Shown piece after piece: positions 40,474 through 50,526 of a stretch of DNA of 53,953 nt (positions within the stretch are counted from its first letter, which is position 1; each line of letters begins with the position of its first letter). The translations under genes were made by a program, and so were the position numbers. The notes under the pieces were generated by a model that did not search any database, was not told where the DNA came from, and saw only the letters and a list, made by a program, of their open reading frames with translations. This DNA is from Pseudobutyrivibrio ruminis (lineage in GTDB: Bacteria; Bacillota; Clostridia; Lachnospirales; Lachnospiraceae), in NCBI GenBank assembly GCA_015057305.1, contig SVES01000020.1:1-53953 (forward strand). The letters run 5' to 3'.

Positions 40474-43443
40474 ATGAGAGGAAGTGTTATGAGGGTAAAA
40501 AAGCAACTTTCAATAATTGGCTTATGGTGTTTAGTCGTTTTGATGCTTGTTCTGGTTGTTTTATTAATTAAAAATAAAAATGGTGGTGATTATTATTCTG
40601 AATACGGAATAAGTGGTGTAGGGACATTTTTAAATCCATATAAGATTTCCTCAGAAGAAGATTTAGAAATATTTTCCAACATAGTGAACTCTGGAGTTAC
40701 ATTTGAAGGACAATATATTGTTCAAACATGTGATATAGAGTTGCTGGATAGCGAAAAATATTTGCCTATAGCTTCTGATTCGAATTGTTTTAAAGGTAAT
40801 TATAATGGAAACGGTCATTCACTTTATAACGTAAATATTCATGCTGATAAAGCTGCTTTATTTGAAAATATGCAAGGATCGCTCAGAAACATTACAATTA
40901 TATCAGGAACAATTAGTGGAGATATAGTTGCATCATTTATGATTAATTCTAATGAGAATGAAGCTAGTGTTATTAATTGTTATAATTACGCTTGGTTAAA
41001 TGGAACCACAATGGTTTCGGGAATAGCAAATGATATTAGTAATGGAGAAATAGTGTTTTGTAAAAATTATGGTAATTATTCCGGAAATGTATATTATTCA
41101 CTATGTGGTGGAAATGCGAAAGATATAGTTACAATCGGAAAGGAAGAATTATTTGTTTCTAGCAACTTTGATGGAAATATATATGAGCTTAATGGCTCGT
41201 TGAAAGAGCAAGCGCGAGTTATAAATGGGTATATGGCAATGAATACCGCTAGTTTTTGTTCTAATGTACGTGTTGATGTAATTGATAATAGATTTGTTCT
41301 TTCAAGTGAAATATTGAAAAAAGGAACTTTAGACGGAATAGATGGCATTGGAACAAAGCACGACCCATATCTCATTAAAACCATAGAAGATTTTGAGGTT
41401 TTTAAAGATTTAGTTAATTGCGGGATAGATTTTTATCAATGCTATTGGAAGCAATGCGCAGACATTGACTTATCTCAGTTTCATAATTTTGACCCAATAG
41501 GAATATATGGTAGTAATCATTACTTTTGGGGATATTATGATGGCAGTGGATATAAAATAAAAAAAATGGTTATGACACGTGATGATAATTGCGGCTTATT
41601 TGGGCAGTTAGCTGGAACAGTTATGAATTTGCAGCTAACAGATAGTTATATTGAAGGAGCGTGTGTGGGAGGGATAGTTTCACATTCAGTTGGAGGTACT
41701 GCACCCCAGATAATTAATTGCTATTCTGATGCTGTTGTAAATGGATTAGTACGTTCTGGTGTATTAGTAGATAACTTTGAAGGTGGAAATGTTGTTTTGT
41801 GTATTGGTAAAGCTATAAACGATGAAATATTGTGTTCTTATTCAGCAAAGAATATTATTGAATCTTATTTAATTGGAGAAAAAGGTGTAGACAATGCTTC
41901 TGTTCCGCAACTAGATGGGGTAGAAACAAATATATTAAATTCTTCATTACAAGATTCTAATATAGGTGAGCACTTCAATAATTACATTAGCAATCACTTT
42001 ATGATAAGAAATATCAACCATAATCGATTATGCTTGTGGCATGAAAATGGCCGACTGGAATTAAGTAATAATCGACAAGGTATTTCATTAGGCATATTCT
42101 TAAATTATTTTACAATTATTATAGCAATAATTATGACGGTTGCGTTTTATCGACTGGAGAACAAATTAGTTTCAAAAAAAAGAGAAGTAGCTATTATCAC
42201 CCGTGTTCCAAATGCTAATCATAAAGATATTTATCTATTTGTAGTATATGGATTGGCGTTAAGTTATATACTGCTCAATATTGTCACGAATGGTTTGGGG
42301 ATAAATAGACTATTTTATGTAGCATTACGTGATACATTTTCTGACAGAATAGCTATGATAGAAAGTGCAGATATGTATGCATCGTATAGATACACATTAG
42401 TGCCAAGTTTTTACCCACCACTCAATAATTTTTTATATTGGATTCCAAGTCTATTGCTGGGAAATAGTATAAAAAATCGTTTTGCATATAATGGTACAGA
42501 TATAGAAAATGATAGCTTTATAATTATGTTGTGGATGACATATTTAGTTTTATTAATAATAATGTTATTTTCTATTATAAAAAATAGTATAGTGGATAAC
42601 AGTAATACTAGAAAAATGTTGTTTGCGATTTCCTTTTTTTTGATGGGGCCAGTCTTGTACAGTATTGAAAGAGGAAATAGTGTATTATTAGCAGTTTTTT
42701 TTAGTGTATTATTTTTTAGGTACCAAGAAGATAAGAAGCCTTTATTTCAAGAACTTGCTCTAATTTTTTTAGCACTCGCAACATCAATAAAATTATATCC
42801 AATGCTTTTCTTTTTTATGATTATTACTCAGGGAGAAACTATAAAAAACATTATATTGAAATTTATAAGGTTTGTGTGTTATTGCTTTACTATAAATGTT
42901 TTAATTTTAATCCCATATGGTGGAATCAATACAATTATTAGTTATATAAATAATGTTTTTATAGCTCGAGGAAATACTAATACTAGGCAATTAGCATGGC
43001 AAGAGGGGGGCATTGATTTTTATAATCTATTTAGGATGTATTACACTAGCGACGTGGCAAGCAGTCTTAGGATAATCTTAATAGGGATTACTCTTCTTAG
43101 CGCTTTTGTTGTTTTTTTTAATGCTAAGGATAAATATGAGCAAACAATTGTACTGATTGTAATAATTTGTTGTTTTCCTATTGAGTCCTATTATTATGTT
43201 CTTTCTTTTTTTATAATTCCATTGATACAGATATACAATAGAAGGAAGTTAAATGTAATAGATTATATAATCACTGCAGAATTAATAGCTATAGTTGGAC
43301 TATGTCCATATTATTTTTTAAATACAGAATACAGAATAAATGGAATAATTAGTACAGTTGTTATGATTCTTTTGATCCTCACGTTGGATATAAAAAAATC
43401 TTATGAACTCAGAAGTGAATTTAACAAAATTACATGTAAATAA
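40474..43443 (+). CDS. Fusion: GLUG-like repeat domain then GT87-like membrane glycosyltransferase
   Basis: A 989-residue protein. A membrane helix (residues 12-32) is followed by an extracytoplasmic region with two copies of a GLUG-like beta-repeat domain. Each starts with a G.G...(N/D)PY.I pattern (GVGTFLNPYKISS near 38, GIGTKHDPYLIKT near 295) and has a C.DI(D/E)L segment. After a helix near 545, a multi-pass domain shows GPVLYSIERGNSVLL and LATSIKLYPMLFF, the GT87 (DUF2029) mannosyltransferase-like motifs. ATG 40489 after AGAGGAAG is an equally good start. The gene at 44156 has the same parts in the reverse order. Confidence 0.8.
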   Translation: MRGSVMRVKKQLSIIGLWCLVVLMLVLVVLLIKNKNGGDYYSEYGISGVGTFLNPYKISSEEDLEIFSNIVNSGVTFEGQYIVQTCDIELLDSEKYLPIASDSNCFKGNYNGNGHSLYNVNIHADKAALFENMQGSLRNITIISGTISGDIVASFMINSNENEASVINCYNYAWLNGTTMVSGIANDISNGEIVFCKNYGNYSGNVYYSLCGGNAKDIVTIGKEELFVSSNFDGNIYELNGSLKEQARVINGYMAMNTASFCSNVRVDVIDNRFVLSSEILKKGTLDGIDGIGTKHDPYLIKTIEDFEVFKDLVNCGIDFYQCYWKQCADIDLSQFHNFDPIGIYGSNHYFWGYYDGSGYKIKKMVMTRDDNCGLFGQLAGTVMNLQLTDSYIEGACVGGIVSHSVGGTAPQIINCYSDAVVNGLVRSGVLVDNFEGGNVVLCIGKAINDEILCSYSAKNIIESYLIGEKGVDNASVPQLDGVETNILNSSLQDSNIGEHFNNYISNHFMIRNINHNRLCLWHENGRLELSNNRQGISLGIFLNYFTIIIAIIMTVAFYRLENKLVSKKREVAIITRVPNANHKDIYLFVVYGLALSYILLNIVTNGLGINRLFYVALRDTFSDRIAMIESADMYASYRYTLVPSFYPPLNNFLYWIPSLLLGNSIKNRFAYNGTDIENDSFIIMLWMTYLVLLIIMLFSIIKNSIVDNSNTRKMLFAISFFLMGPVLYSIERGNSVLLAVFFSVLFFRYQEDKKPLFQELALIFLALATSIKLYPMLFFFMIITQGETIKNIILKFIRFVCYCFTINVLILIPYGGINTIISYINNVFIARGNTNTRQLAWQEGGIDFYNLFRMYYTSDVASSLRIILIGITLLSAFVVFFNAKDKYEQTIVLIVIICCFPIESYYYVLSFFIIPLIQIYNRRKLNVIDYIITAELIAIVGLCPYYFLNTEYRINGIISTVVMILLILTLDIKKSYELRSEFNKITCK

Positions 43444-43539
43444 AAGATTAAGATACTATATGAGACTGAATTTCAAAAGATGTTATTATCTGTTTTAGTC
43501 GTAATGCTTATAATCTTACCAACATATTCACTTAGATAA

Positions 43540-44020
43540 TTATATAAAAGTCTATATAGTCGGCGTAAGCTTGTGTATAGCACCTATTAATAGAGCTTTG
43601 CATCAACCATTTGAAATGCTCAGTATTGGGAATAAAAGGTTTACTTTGTATTTACGTTCAATGATAGCAGCAAGTGAGTCAATTTCGTAACGCATTTCAG
43701 AGCAACCGCAAACTGCATAGAATGCAGGGAAGTAATTGAAATCAGCACCCTTAAGCGTGACGAACCGCCTTTGGAGCTTTCGCCAAGAGATAGTCGGATG
43801 AATTTTCTGTGATTTTGATTGTGATGCCTTCAATGGAAAGCTTAAGAGTAGATAGCTTTTCGAATGTTGTATTAGTTGCACAACTTGTGCAGCACTGTTG
43901 CGTAACAGATGTATTCAACGGAACATGTTCGAAAGCTGAGATTCTACAAGCTGTTTTTTTAACTTCCGCTTTCAATAGTAGAATTGAGTTTTTCAATGCC
44001 GTTGTTTTCCCCCTACGGGT
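43540..44020 (-). mobile_element. IS66-family relic between the two GLUG/GT87 genes
   Basis: The 43444-44155 gap has no intact gene. On the minus strand it holds the end of an IS66 TnpA (KLSIEGITIKITENSSDYLL, 43752-43860 region). Then, frameshifted, comes the start of TnpB (KGADFNYFPAFYAVCG, EMRYEIDSLAAIIERKYKVN, about 43640-43760), joined by an internal deletion to the TnpB end (FKWLMQ, near 43605). The TAAGCTTGTGTATAGCACC at 43564 matches the hairpin that follows tnpB in the copy at 53.5 kb. The transposase gene tnpC is gone, so the element cannot move. 43444-43540 shows nothing recognisable. Confidence 0.8.
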
Positions 44021-44155
44021 ATTTTAAGCACTTATAATTAACCGGAGATTGAATGTAAAAAAGCGAAGTAATCGTTGCGCTAACAGGCGTGGCTAAATTT
44101 AAGAATGATACTATGAACATTGCAAATATACTTATTATTCGGAAGGATTGTAGTT

Positions 44156-46768
44156 ATGCAAGTAATAAGATATATAAAAAATAATTATATGAATATCATT
44201 ATGTTTATATGTCTATATGTGCTAGGATTAATATTTTTCTTTGAGTTGGTAGAAGGGAATAATCGGTTTGCTACGAATCAAGTGGTTAACGACTATGACA
44301 AAATGAGAAAAATAACTTATCATGATTTAGAGTATAGTAATGGCGTCTATACAATTATTGGAAGCAACTCTTATTTAATTATTCCCAATACTGAAAAATA
44401 TAATAGAGTAACATTGGAAGTAAAAGGAGATTTGGCCGGAAGCCAGATGTATATTCGAGTGTGGAATAAGGCAAAAGAAAAGTGGAGTATAGAGAATTCA
44501 CTATCTCAAAGGATAAATGCAGAAAAAGAAAGCTATACCTTTGACTTTGCGTATGATAATACAGGTTGTATAAAAATATCGATATTAGGATGTAATGGTC
44601 AACAAATATCATTGGGAAAAGTGACATTTTCGCTAAACCATTTCACATTGAGTTTCTTTAGCGTTATTAGATTGACATTATTTGCTGGCGTATTTGCAAT
44701 TATTTCAGGGTATGTTTTATATCGATTGTATAGATATGCTGACAAACTGGGTTTGTTTTGGGGAATAGTGGCTAGTGGTATCGCTGTTTTCTTATTGATA
44801 AATTTATCTACAAATAGTTATTATTTGACTGAATATTTATACAGTGGCGGCACATATAATAATTATGGAGACTCATTTATGGACTATTTTAATATGTTAG
44901 CGCTTATGAGTAATGATGATCCATACTATTTAGATGCTAGCTATCCTCCATTATGTTTTGTTATATTAAAGCTATTGCATTTGTTTTTGCCTAAAGGGTT
45001 ACAATCGGTGTACCAGGGCTGGATTTTGAGAGAAACTACTATAGCAGTTGTATGGTTTCTAGTTCTTTTTGTAGGCTTAATTGCTATAGCTTGTTACCTT
45101 ATAAAATCGATTTTAGGGGAAAAGCAAAGGAGTATATATGCAATAGTGTTTGTCCTATCTGGCCCAATGCTATATTTGATTCAAAGAGGCAATTTGCTGA
45201 TTATTGCATTTGTATTTTCACTAATTTATTTTAAATATTATAATTCTGAAAGTAAAAAATATAGGTATATAGCGTATATAGCCCTCGCTATTTCAGCTAG
45301 CATAAAAATTTACCCAGCATTGTTGGGATTTATGACATTGAGAACGAAAAGATACAAAGAAACTATACATTTAGCAATTATTGGCGCCATTATATTCTTT
45401 TTACCTTTTTGGGCATTTGATGGAGTGGATACTATGAATGCCCTACTGCATGGTTTGAGAGTTGTTAGCGATGAAATGACTAATAATGGGCTTGGACAGA
45501 ATTTTAGTTTGGTAAATCTTTTTGCTATTCTAAGTGCTTATTTAGGATTAGAAATAAATGTAAGTCAAGTATTCTTGATTTTAATAATGATAAGTTTAAT
45601 ACTGGGAGCTATTTTTTCTAAAAAAGAATGGCATAGCTGGTTTTTGTTGGTGACTGCATTTGTATGGTACCCAGCGTTTTCTTTTACATATGTTTTAGTG
45701 TTTTATTTTTTACCAGCATTAGCACTTTTACGGAAGGATTATGATTATAGAGACAAGATTGATATATCGTTGCTTGCAATGTTGCAAATACCTTACGCGC
45801 TTCCATATATGTACTGGATGGATAATAAGGTAAATAACGAGTCAATGAGAGTTATGAGTTATGGTACACTTGTACCTAATTTAATAATTGTCTGGCTAAC
45901 ACTTAATATATTATTGGGGATAATATGTTTTTATATATCTAAGGAAAAAAATAGTCTTTATATAGATATAAAGGCTAAGAAGGTATCTGCAAGTATTTTT
46001 CTACTTGCAATTATCAGTATAGGAATTGTAACGTTAAATTCAACGTATTCTGAAGACTATGATTTTTCCGGAAAGGGGACAAGAATTAATCCATACAAGA
46101 TATCATCCACCGAAGAATTTGTTGATTTTTTGAATGCAGTTAATGATGGAGAGGATTTCAAAGGGGCATATTTTGTACAGACATGTGATTTGGATTTTGG
46201 TGAATACGAATCATTTTCACCTATCGGCAATATAGAGACAGGGTGTGAGTTTGCCGGGATATATGATGGGAAAGGCTATTCTATAGATAATTATTCTGTT
46301 GTGTCTAATAATACTAGTGGAGTTTGGGGCGAATTATCAGGAGAAATTCGGAATGTTCAAATAAATAATTGTGTTGTTAGTGGTATGAATGTAGGTACTA
46401 TCGCCTATTCTGTAGGGCAAGAAGGAAAAATCAGCAATTGTATTTTTAATGGTATAGCATGTGGATATCATGTCGGTGCAATATCAGCATACTGTTCAGG
46501 CACAATTGAAAATACTCTTTCATTTATAGGTGTTGAGGGTATAGATGAAGGTCATATTTATTCGGATAATATAGCGACAATATATTCAACAGCTTCAGTA
46601 ATTAATTCTTATAGCAATCTTTCATCTGGAAATGGAGAATTAATAAATTTTGAGGGAACTGAGTTAGACGAACTGAACAAACATGTTAGAATATGTAATT
46701 CAATTTGGAATAAAGAATTTGTTATGAAGAGTTGGACTATTAAGGATGGATTGTTTTGTTTGGAATGA
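44156..46768 (+). CDS. Fusion: GT87-like membrane glycosyltransferase then GLUG-like repeat domain
   Basis: An 870-residue protein with an N-terminal helix and an extracytoplasmic beta domain (residues 40-165). A multi-pass GT87-like domain follows with SGPMLYLIQRGNLLII and ISASIKIYPALLGF. After the last membrane helix (near 620) there is a GLUG-like domain beginning FSGKGTRINPYKISS, with FSPIG, GIYDGKGYSIDNY and later repeats. ATG 44156 is preferred because GGAAGGAT at 44141-44148 precedes it; the upstream TTG has no such site. The donor motifs match the gene at 40474 but the domain order is reversed. It probably acts on lipid-linked sugars outside the membrane, with the beta domain binding glycan (inference). 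Confidence 0.8.
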   Translation: MQVIRYIKNNYMNIIMFICLYVLGLIFFFELVEGNNRFATNQVVNDYDKMRKITYHDLEYSNGVYTIIGSNSYLIIPNTEKYNRVTLEVKGDLAGSQMYIRVWNKAKEKWSIENSLSQRINAEKESYTFDFAYDNTGCIKISILGCNGQQISLGKVTFSLNHFTLSFFSVIRLTLFAGVFAIISGYVLYRLYRYADKLGLFWGIVASGIAVFLLINLSTNSYYLTEYLYSGGTYNNYGDSFMDYFNMLALMSNDDPYYLDASYPPLCFVILKLLHLFLPKGLQSVYQGWILRETTIAVVWFLVLFVGLIAIACYLIKSILGEKQRSIYAIVFVLSGPMLYLIQRGNLLIIAFVFSLIYFKYYNSESKKYRYIAYIALAISASIKIYPALLGFMTLRTKRYKETIHLAIIGAIIFFLPFWAFDGVDTMNALLHGLRVVSDEMTNNGLGQNFSLVNLFAILSAYLGLEINVSQVFLILIMISLILGAIFSKKEWHSWFLLVTAFVWYPAFSFTYVLVFYFLPALALLRKDYDYRDKIDISLLAMLQIPYALPYMYWMDNKVNNESMRVMSYGTLVPNLIIVWLTLNILLGIICFYISKEKNSLYIDIKAKKVSASIFLLAIISIGIVTLNSTYSEDYDFSGKGTRINPYKISSTEEFVDFLNAVNDGEDFKGAYFVQTCDLDFGEYESFSPIGNIETGCEFAGIYDGKGYSIDNYSVVSNNTSGVWGELSGEIRNVQINNCVVSGMNVGTIAYSVGQEGKISNCIFNGIACGYHVGAISAYCSGTIENTLSFIGVEGIDEGHIYSDNIATIYSTASVINSYSNLSSGNGELINFEGTELDELNKHVRICNSIWNKEFVMKSWTIKDGLFCLE

Positions 46769-46791
46769 AAGGGAGATTGGAGGGATTTTTT

Positions 46792-47367
46792 ATGGATGCT
46801 GTGAAAGAGTTTCGTAAGGCAAAAAGAGAAGATTTTAAAGAGTTTTAGCGGATTGTAAAGGGGAAGGAAGATGGAAAAACGTCCTTAGATTTTTTTAATT
46901 ATGTAAAAGAAAAATATAATAACTGCGATATTGGTCAACTGGAAAATTTGAAATACAATTTATCAGACTATAAATGGTCATTAGATGTTAGTACAAAGCG
47001 GGACAAAATTATGTATGCAATGTATAACGAACCATGCAAGTTTTTGCCATCTTTCATCATGGCAATGATAGCGATATATACTATTACAGCTCAATTAGTT
47101 GTAGGTAAAGTTGATGTGGCAGTAAATAGTAATTATATGGAAGCCACTAAATTATTGTTATCTACAATGAAAAAATGTCTGGATTTTATGCAAGCAGTAG
47201 GGATTGTATTTGTAGTAATTATTCTTATAGGGGTGCTTGTGAATATTGCAAAGAATTATTCTGCGAAAAATATAGATTATAATAAATATTATATAGATGG
47301 ATATCTTAAAACCATAGATGAGATAATTGAGGCGAAAAAGGATGTGAAAAACGTTGAATTGGAATAG
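46792..47367 (+). pseudogene. Small 2-TM protein gene with an in-frame amber stop
   Basis: ATG 46792 with a strong GGAGGGA site opens an 18-codon frame ending in TAG at 46846-46848. The same frame then continues without a break for 172 more codons to 47365. The long part carries two hydrophobic segments (FIMAMIAIYTITAQLVV and AVGIVFVVIILIGVLVNI) and charged ends. The simplest reading is one protein of about 190 residues with a nonsense mutation. A shorter product from TTG 46948 is possible but lacks a good ribosome site. I do not recognise the family. Its place just before an AbiH gene suggests a defence partner or membrane effector, but this is only context. Confidence 0.65.
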
Positions 47368-47369
47368 TA

Positions 47370-47406
47370 GTAGCTATAATGTTAAACTTTTTTAATGTTT
47401 AGCTAC
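47370..47406 (+). terminator. Possible hairpin between the 2-TM gene and AbiH
   Basis: GTAGCTA (47370-47376) and TAGCTAC (47400-47406) can pair, with AAAC/GTTT forming an inner stem around a T-rich loop. A run of T occurs 10 nt later, not directly after the stem, so termination would be weak. Confidence 0.35.
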
Positions 47407-47478
47407 AAAACAAAATATTTTTTATAGATGGTATTTATGGTATTGATAATGATGTGAGGGAGATAAGTATATAGAACT

Positions 47479-48564
47479 ATGGGAGATATATTAATAATTG
47501 GAAATGGATTTGATTTAGCACATGGATATCCAACAAGATACACTGATTATTTATTTTTAGTTAAAAATATAGATTGTTTTGAAAAAGAATATAAAATGAG
47601 GCTACTTGGAAATTCATTGGATAGTCGATATGATAAATACTTTTATAAAGGTGTGCTAGATAAAAAGGATAAAATAAGTGATTTTATTTCTATTGCAAAA
47701 AAGAATGCCTGGATATATTATTTTTCAAATTGTGATGCGGAAATAAAAGGGTGGATAGATTTTGAAAATGAAATGCTTCCTATATGTAGGGCGTTTGATT
47801 GCTTGTTTAATGCAGATTTTAAGGCGTACACGCCAAAGGAAAGAGAATCTGAAATGGCTTATGATGTTGTTATAGAGTCTTGGTATGATATGTTAAATCT
47901 TTTGTTGTGGAATGATATTATTCTGAAAATTAGAAGCGGTAAAACGGTTTTTTTAAAAGAAAAATATGCGAGTCCTAAACAAGGAATATTACAGGCAAGA
48001 ATAATTAAAACATTACGATCTTCATTTGAAGAATTTAAGTTATCAATGATTCTTTATATGATGATATTTGTAGATGAATTAGATTCGAAATTTTTACCTC
48101 AAATTAAAGGAATGAATCCAAATGCTATTTTATCATTCAATTATACAGAAACAGAAAAAAAGTATTTTTCATTAAAAGATGATAAGATTTGTCATGTGCA
48201 CGGAAGTGTTGAATTGAGACAAATTGTTTTGGGGACAGACTTGATTGCTGATGATAGTAAATACATTTTTTTGAACAAGCAATTTCAAAGACTTACATGT
48301 GTTAAAGAGTTTGGTTACAAAAGATTGTTAGATGCAATGGGAAATAATTCGTCCGTTGATATTGTTGGACATTCTCTTAATATAAATGATGAACATATTT
48401 TTAAACCATTTATAGAAAAAAGCAATAAGACTAATATTTATTACTATGATGATGAAGATTTTGGAACTAAAATTGCTAATCTATTAAAAATATTTGGCAG
48501 TGACAAGATTGAGGATTGGATATATTGTAAGAAAATAGTATTTAAGAAATTGAAAAATATATAG
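47479..48564 (+). CDS. abiH: AbiH-family abortive-infection protein
   Basis: A 361-residue protein of the bacteriophage abortive infection AbiH family. The nucleotide-binding-like start ILIIGNGFDLAHGYPTRY (residues 4-21) is diagnostic, followed by IDFENEM near residue 95, AILSFNYTETE near 215 and CHVHGS near 235. The first members were found as plasmid-borne phage resistance in Lactococcus; the mechanism is not well established. It is intact, unlike the second AbiH gene at 50894. It follows the broken 2-TM gene and precedes a decayed transposon, a typical defence-island setting. Confidence 0.87.
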   Translation: MGDILIIGNGFDLAHGYPTRYTDYLFLVKNIDCFEKEYKMRLLGNSLDSRYDKYFYKGVLDKKDKISDFISIAKKNAWIYYFSNCDAEIKGWIDFENEMLPICRAFDCLFNADFKAYTPKERESEMAYDVVIESWYDMLNLLLWNDIILKIRSGKTVFLKEKYASPKQGILQARIIKTLRSSFEEFKLSMILYMMIFVDELDSKFLPQIKGMNPNAILSFNYTETEKKYFSLKDDKICHVHGSVELRQIVLGTDLIADDSKYIFLNKQFQRLTCVKEFGYKRLLDAMGNNSSVDIVGHSLNINDEHIFKPFIEKSNKTNIYYYDDEDFGTKIANLLKIFGSDKIEDWIYCKKIVFKKLKNI

Positions 48565-48840
48565 ATGTTCAGCGACGCGCTCTCGCCTGAACCAACGACG
48601 ATTTTAAATTACCCCAATTTTTGAAATACGACAGGCTTGTATCTGACCGACACAAGTACAGCTGAAAAGCGACGAAATGTCGTGGCCTTATCTTTTTCTC
48701 AGGTTTTCCAGATATTAGATAAGGCCATGACTAGCATAGCCTTGTAGATTGAAAATTGAATATCAACTTGTTAATGCTTGCTCATTTACTGCAGCCATTA
48801 TCACTTAAGAGTCGATAGTGTTTTCTGAAGTTGCGCCCCT
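48565..48840. other. Non-coding stretch with an inverted repeat
   Basis: No gene seen. TGGCCTTATCT at 48683-48693 and AGATAAGGCCA at 48717-48727 form a perfect 11-bp inverted repeat around 23 nt, and a smaller hairpin (CGAC-GAAA-GTCG type) lies just before it at about 48671-48682. They may belong to the end of the decayed transposon that follows or end the AbiH transcript; there is no clear T tract. Confidence 0.5.
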
Positions 48841-49430
48841 AGAAGCAGAGTATTCGCCATGACATTGTCTATGAGGCTAGGATTGCCCTGACTGCAGCCA
48901 GCAAGAACGGTGCTGGCATTACTATCAATGATGGTAGAGGCTCCACCTGCTCAGTTAAGTTTGGGGTAAATATACCGAGCTGTTTCATCAGTATCTTTAG
49001 ATCTTTTTGGATTCCAGCTGATAAGTATTGGGCTACATCAATGGCTAAAATCACAGGTATTCGCTTTTCTTTGTATAGATAAAACAGTCTGTCTTGGATA
49101 GCCTAAACATAACGGTTTTACCACCTTTTGTATCGAGAGCTAGTCTTTCATAGAACTGTTTGTAGAAGTCGGCTACTGTAACAGTTGATAAAGGAATGTA
49201 TTTCATGTTGAAGAGATTTTTGTCAAGGTTATTTTCCAAGCATCTTAGAGTGTAGGATTTCCCATACCAGGTGAAGCAGTAAAGACACCAATACCTCGGG
49301 TTTCGGTTAGGTATGTAAGTCTTGCCATCATTTCCTTATGCACTGTGGATTCAAGATATTGGTTACTTTAAGGCTATGTGTATAAATTGGATTAAAAGCT
49401 GAGCTATAGAAAGAGTTATTAGTCATTTGC
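48840..49430 (-). pseudogene. Decayed AAA ATPase of a transposon (ExeA/IstB/TniB-like)
   Basis: Minus-strand fragments in order: an N-terminus beginning MTNNSF near 49428; HKEMMARLTYLTETRGIG and VFTASPGMGNP with a spoiled Walker A near 49270-49350; NNLDKNLFNMKYIPLST; and VILAIDVAQYLSAG, a Walker B in which the expected Glu is Val. A C-terminal GCSQGNPSLIDNVM stretch lies near 48870. Frameshifts and small deletions separate the pieces. Such ATPases accompany Mu/IS21-like transposases. It is not functional. Confidence 0.7.
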
Positions 49431-50124
49431 TTTCTCCTTTCTTGAGTAGTCAATCCTTGGATAAGGATTATTGTGTTTGGTTTTGCTGTTTGAATATTTA
49501 TCAGTGAGGGCTAAAGGGAAATGCTTTTCGTCATAGTAGATATAGGCTTTCTTCATTGGGGCAGGATAATAGCGTATCTCGACAGTAGCCCCAATGAATT
49601 GAATTGGTGCATCAAACCAAGTCTTTTTGATGGTGATGCAAGGGTCATTGTTAACTTTTCTTGTCACACGATTATGGAAGCATTCATCCAACCATTCAAT
49701 AGATTTAGGAACACGATATGATTTTTTGTTGCAAGAAACTGCCTATAGGAGTCTTATCAGTTCCTGAGTGCTTGGTTTTATTGCAGGTTTGAATGTAGTT
49801 ACGCAAATGTTTATTAAATTCAGCCAAGGGCTGAATTGGTTTTGTATCTAGAGCGTGAAGCCAGCAATCTTTCAATGTGCGAAAGTTTCTTCCAACTCTG
49901 CTGGAGAGATTATATTTTTGCTCATGGCAAGTCCTCCTTTCTTTCATACTTTGCGGATAGAACAGGACGCTGGGAATGTACATTTCGTAATTGTGTGAAT
50001 AGGTATTTTTGAAAATCAGTTAGGTGGAGATAGGCAGGGGAGCGACTATTTTCTTGTCTGAAGAGATGAAAAATTGAATCTTTTGAAGAAGTTGACCGGG
50101 AAATTTTCAAATGAATAAACCGTT
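49419..50124 (-). pseudogene. Decayed DDE (Mu/IS21-like) transposase
   Basis: The minus strand carries PIQPLAEFNKHLRNYIQTCN and KTKHSGTDKTPIGSFL (49705-49983), typical of the region after the catalytic core. Then comes the Mu-transposase C-terminal barrel (VNNDPCITIKKTWFDAPIQF and GATVEIRYYP, 49419-49691). The two parts are in different frames, and the catalytic DDE core upstream is mostly missing; only scraps remain between 49985 and 50124. Confidence 0.65.
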
Positions 50125-50526
50125 TCAATAGCAGCTGGCTACTGCCATTTTAGAAGTGGTTTGCTCCATGACAGAAGACCAAGCATTGAAATGCTCTCTA
50201 AAAAGCATAAGCCAGGTGCAGAGTGTAGAGACAGAAATGTTGTAACGTATGCATAGCTCTGCAATTGGGTATTTAACCTTGGAAGAATCGTAGATAACAG
50301 CTAAGATAAAGCAAATTGAATAGCTGCCGTAAGGTTTGAGATAATCAGGGATTAAGGCATGGGTTTTACCACAAGATTCACAGCAAACGCGAGGAATTAT
50401 GACTTGTGATTCTTGGCGCTTGCCGTGATAAAGAGGAATGATGTTTCTTTTATTAAGAAGCATGAACACGGTAGCAACCTGTGGCTTTACATTCGGAATT
50501 TGGACAATTTTCATTTGAAAGATCAA
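50125..50526 (-). pseudogene. DUF6431-like zinc-ribbon protein of the transposon, damaged
   Basis: A 133-residue minus-strand frame with PRVCCESCGKTHALIPDYLKP, a Cys-rich motif I associate with DUF6431 proteins encoded next to transposases in Clostridia. It continues with a helix-turn-helix-like ELCIRYNISVSTLCTWL. The order DUF6431, transposase, ATPase on one strand fits one transposon. The frame may be shortened at both ends. Confidence 0.6.

Noticed and set aside
43809-44027. Plus-strand 72-residue frame
   Set aside because: It is a shadow of the IS66 TnpA/TnpB relic on the minus strand.
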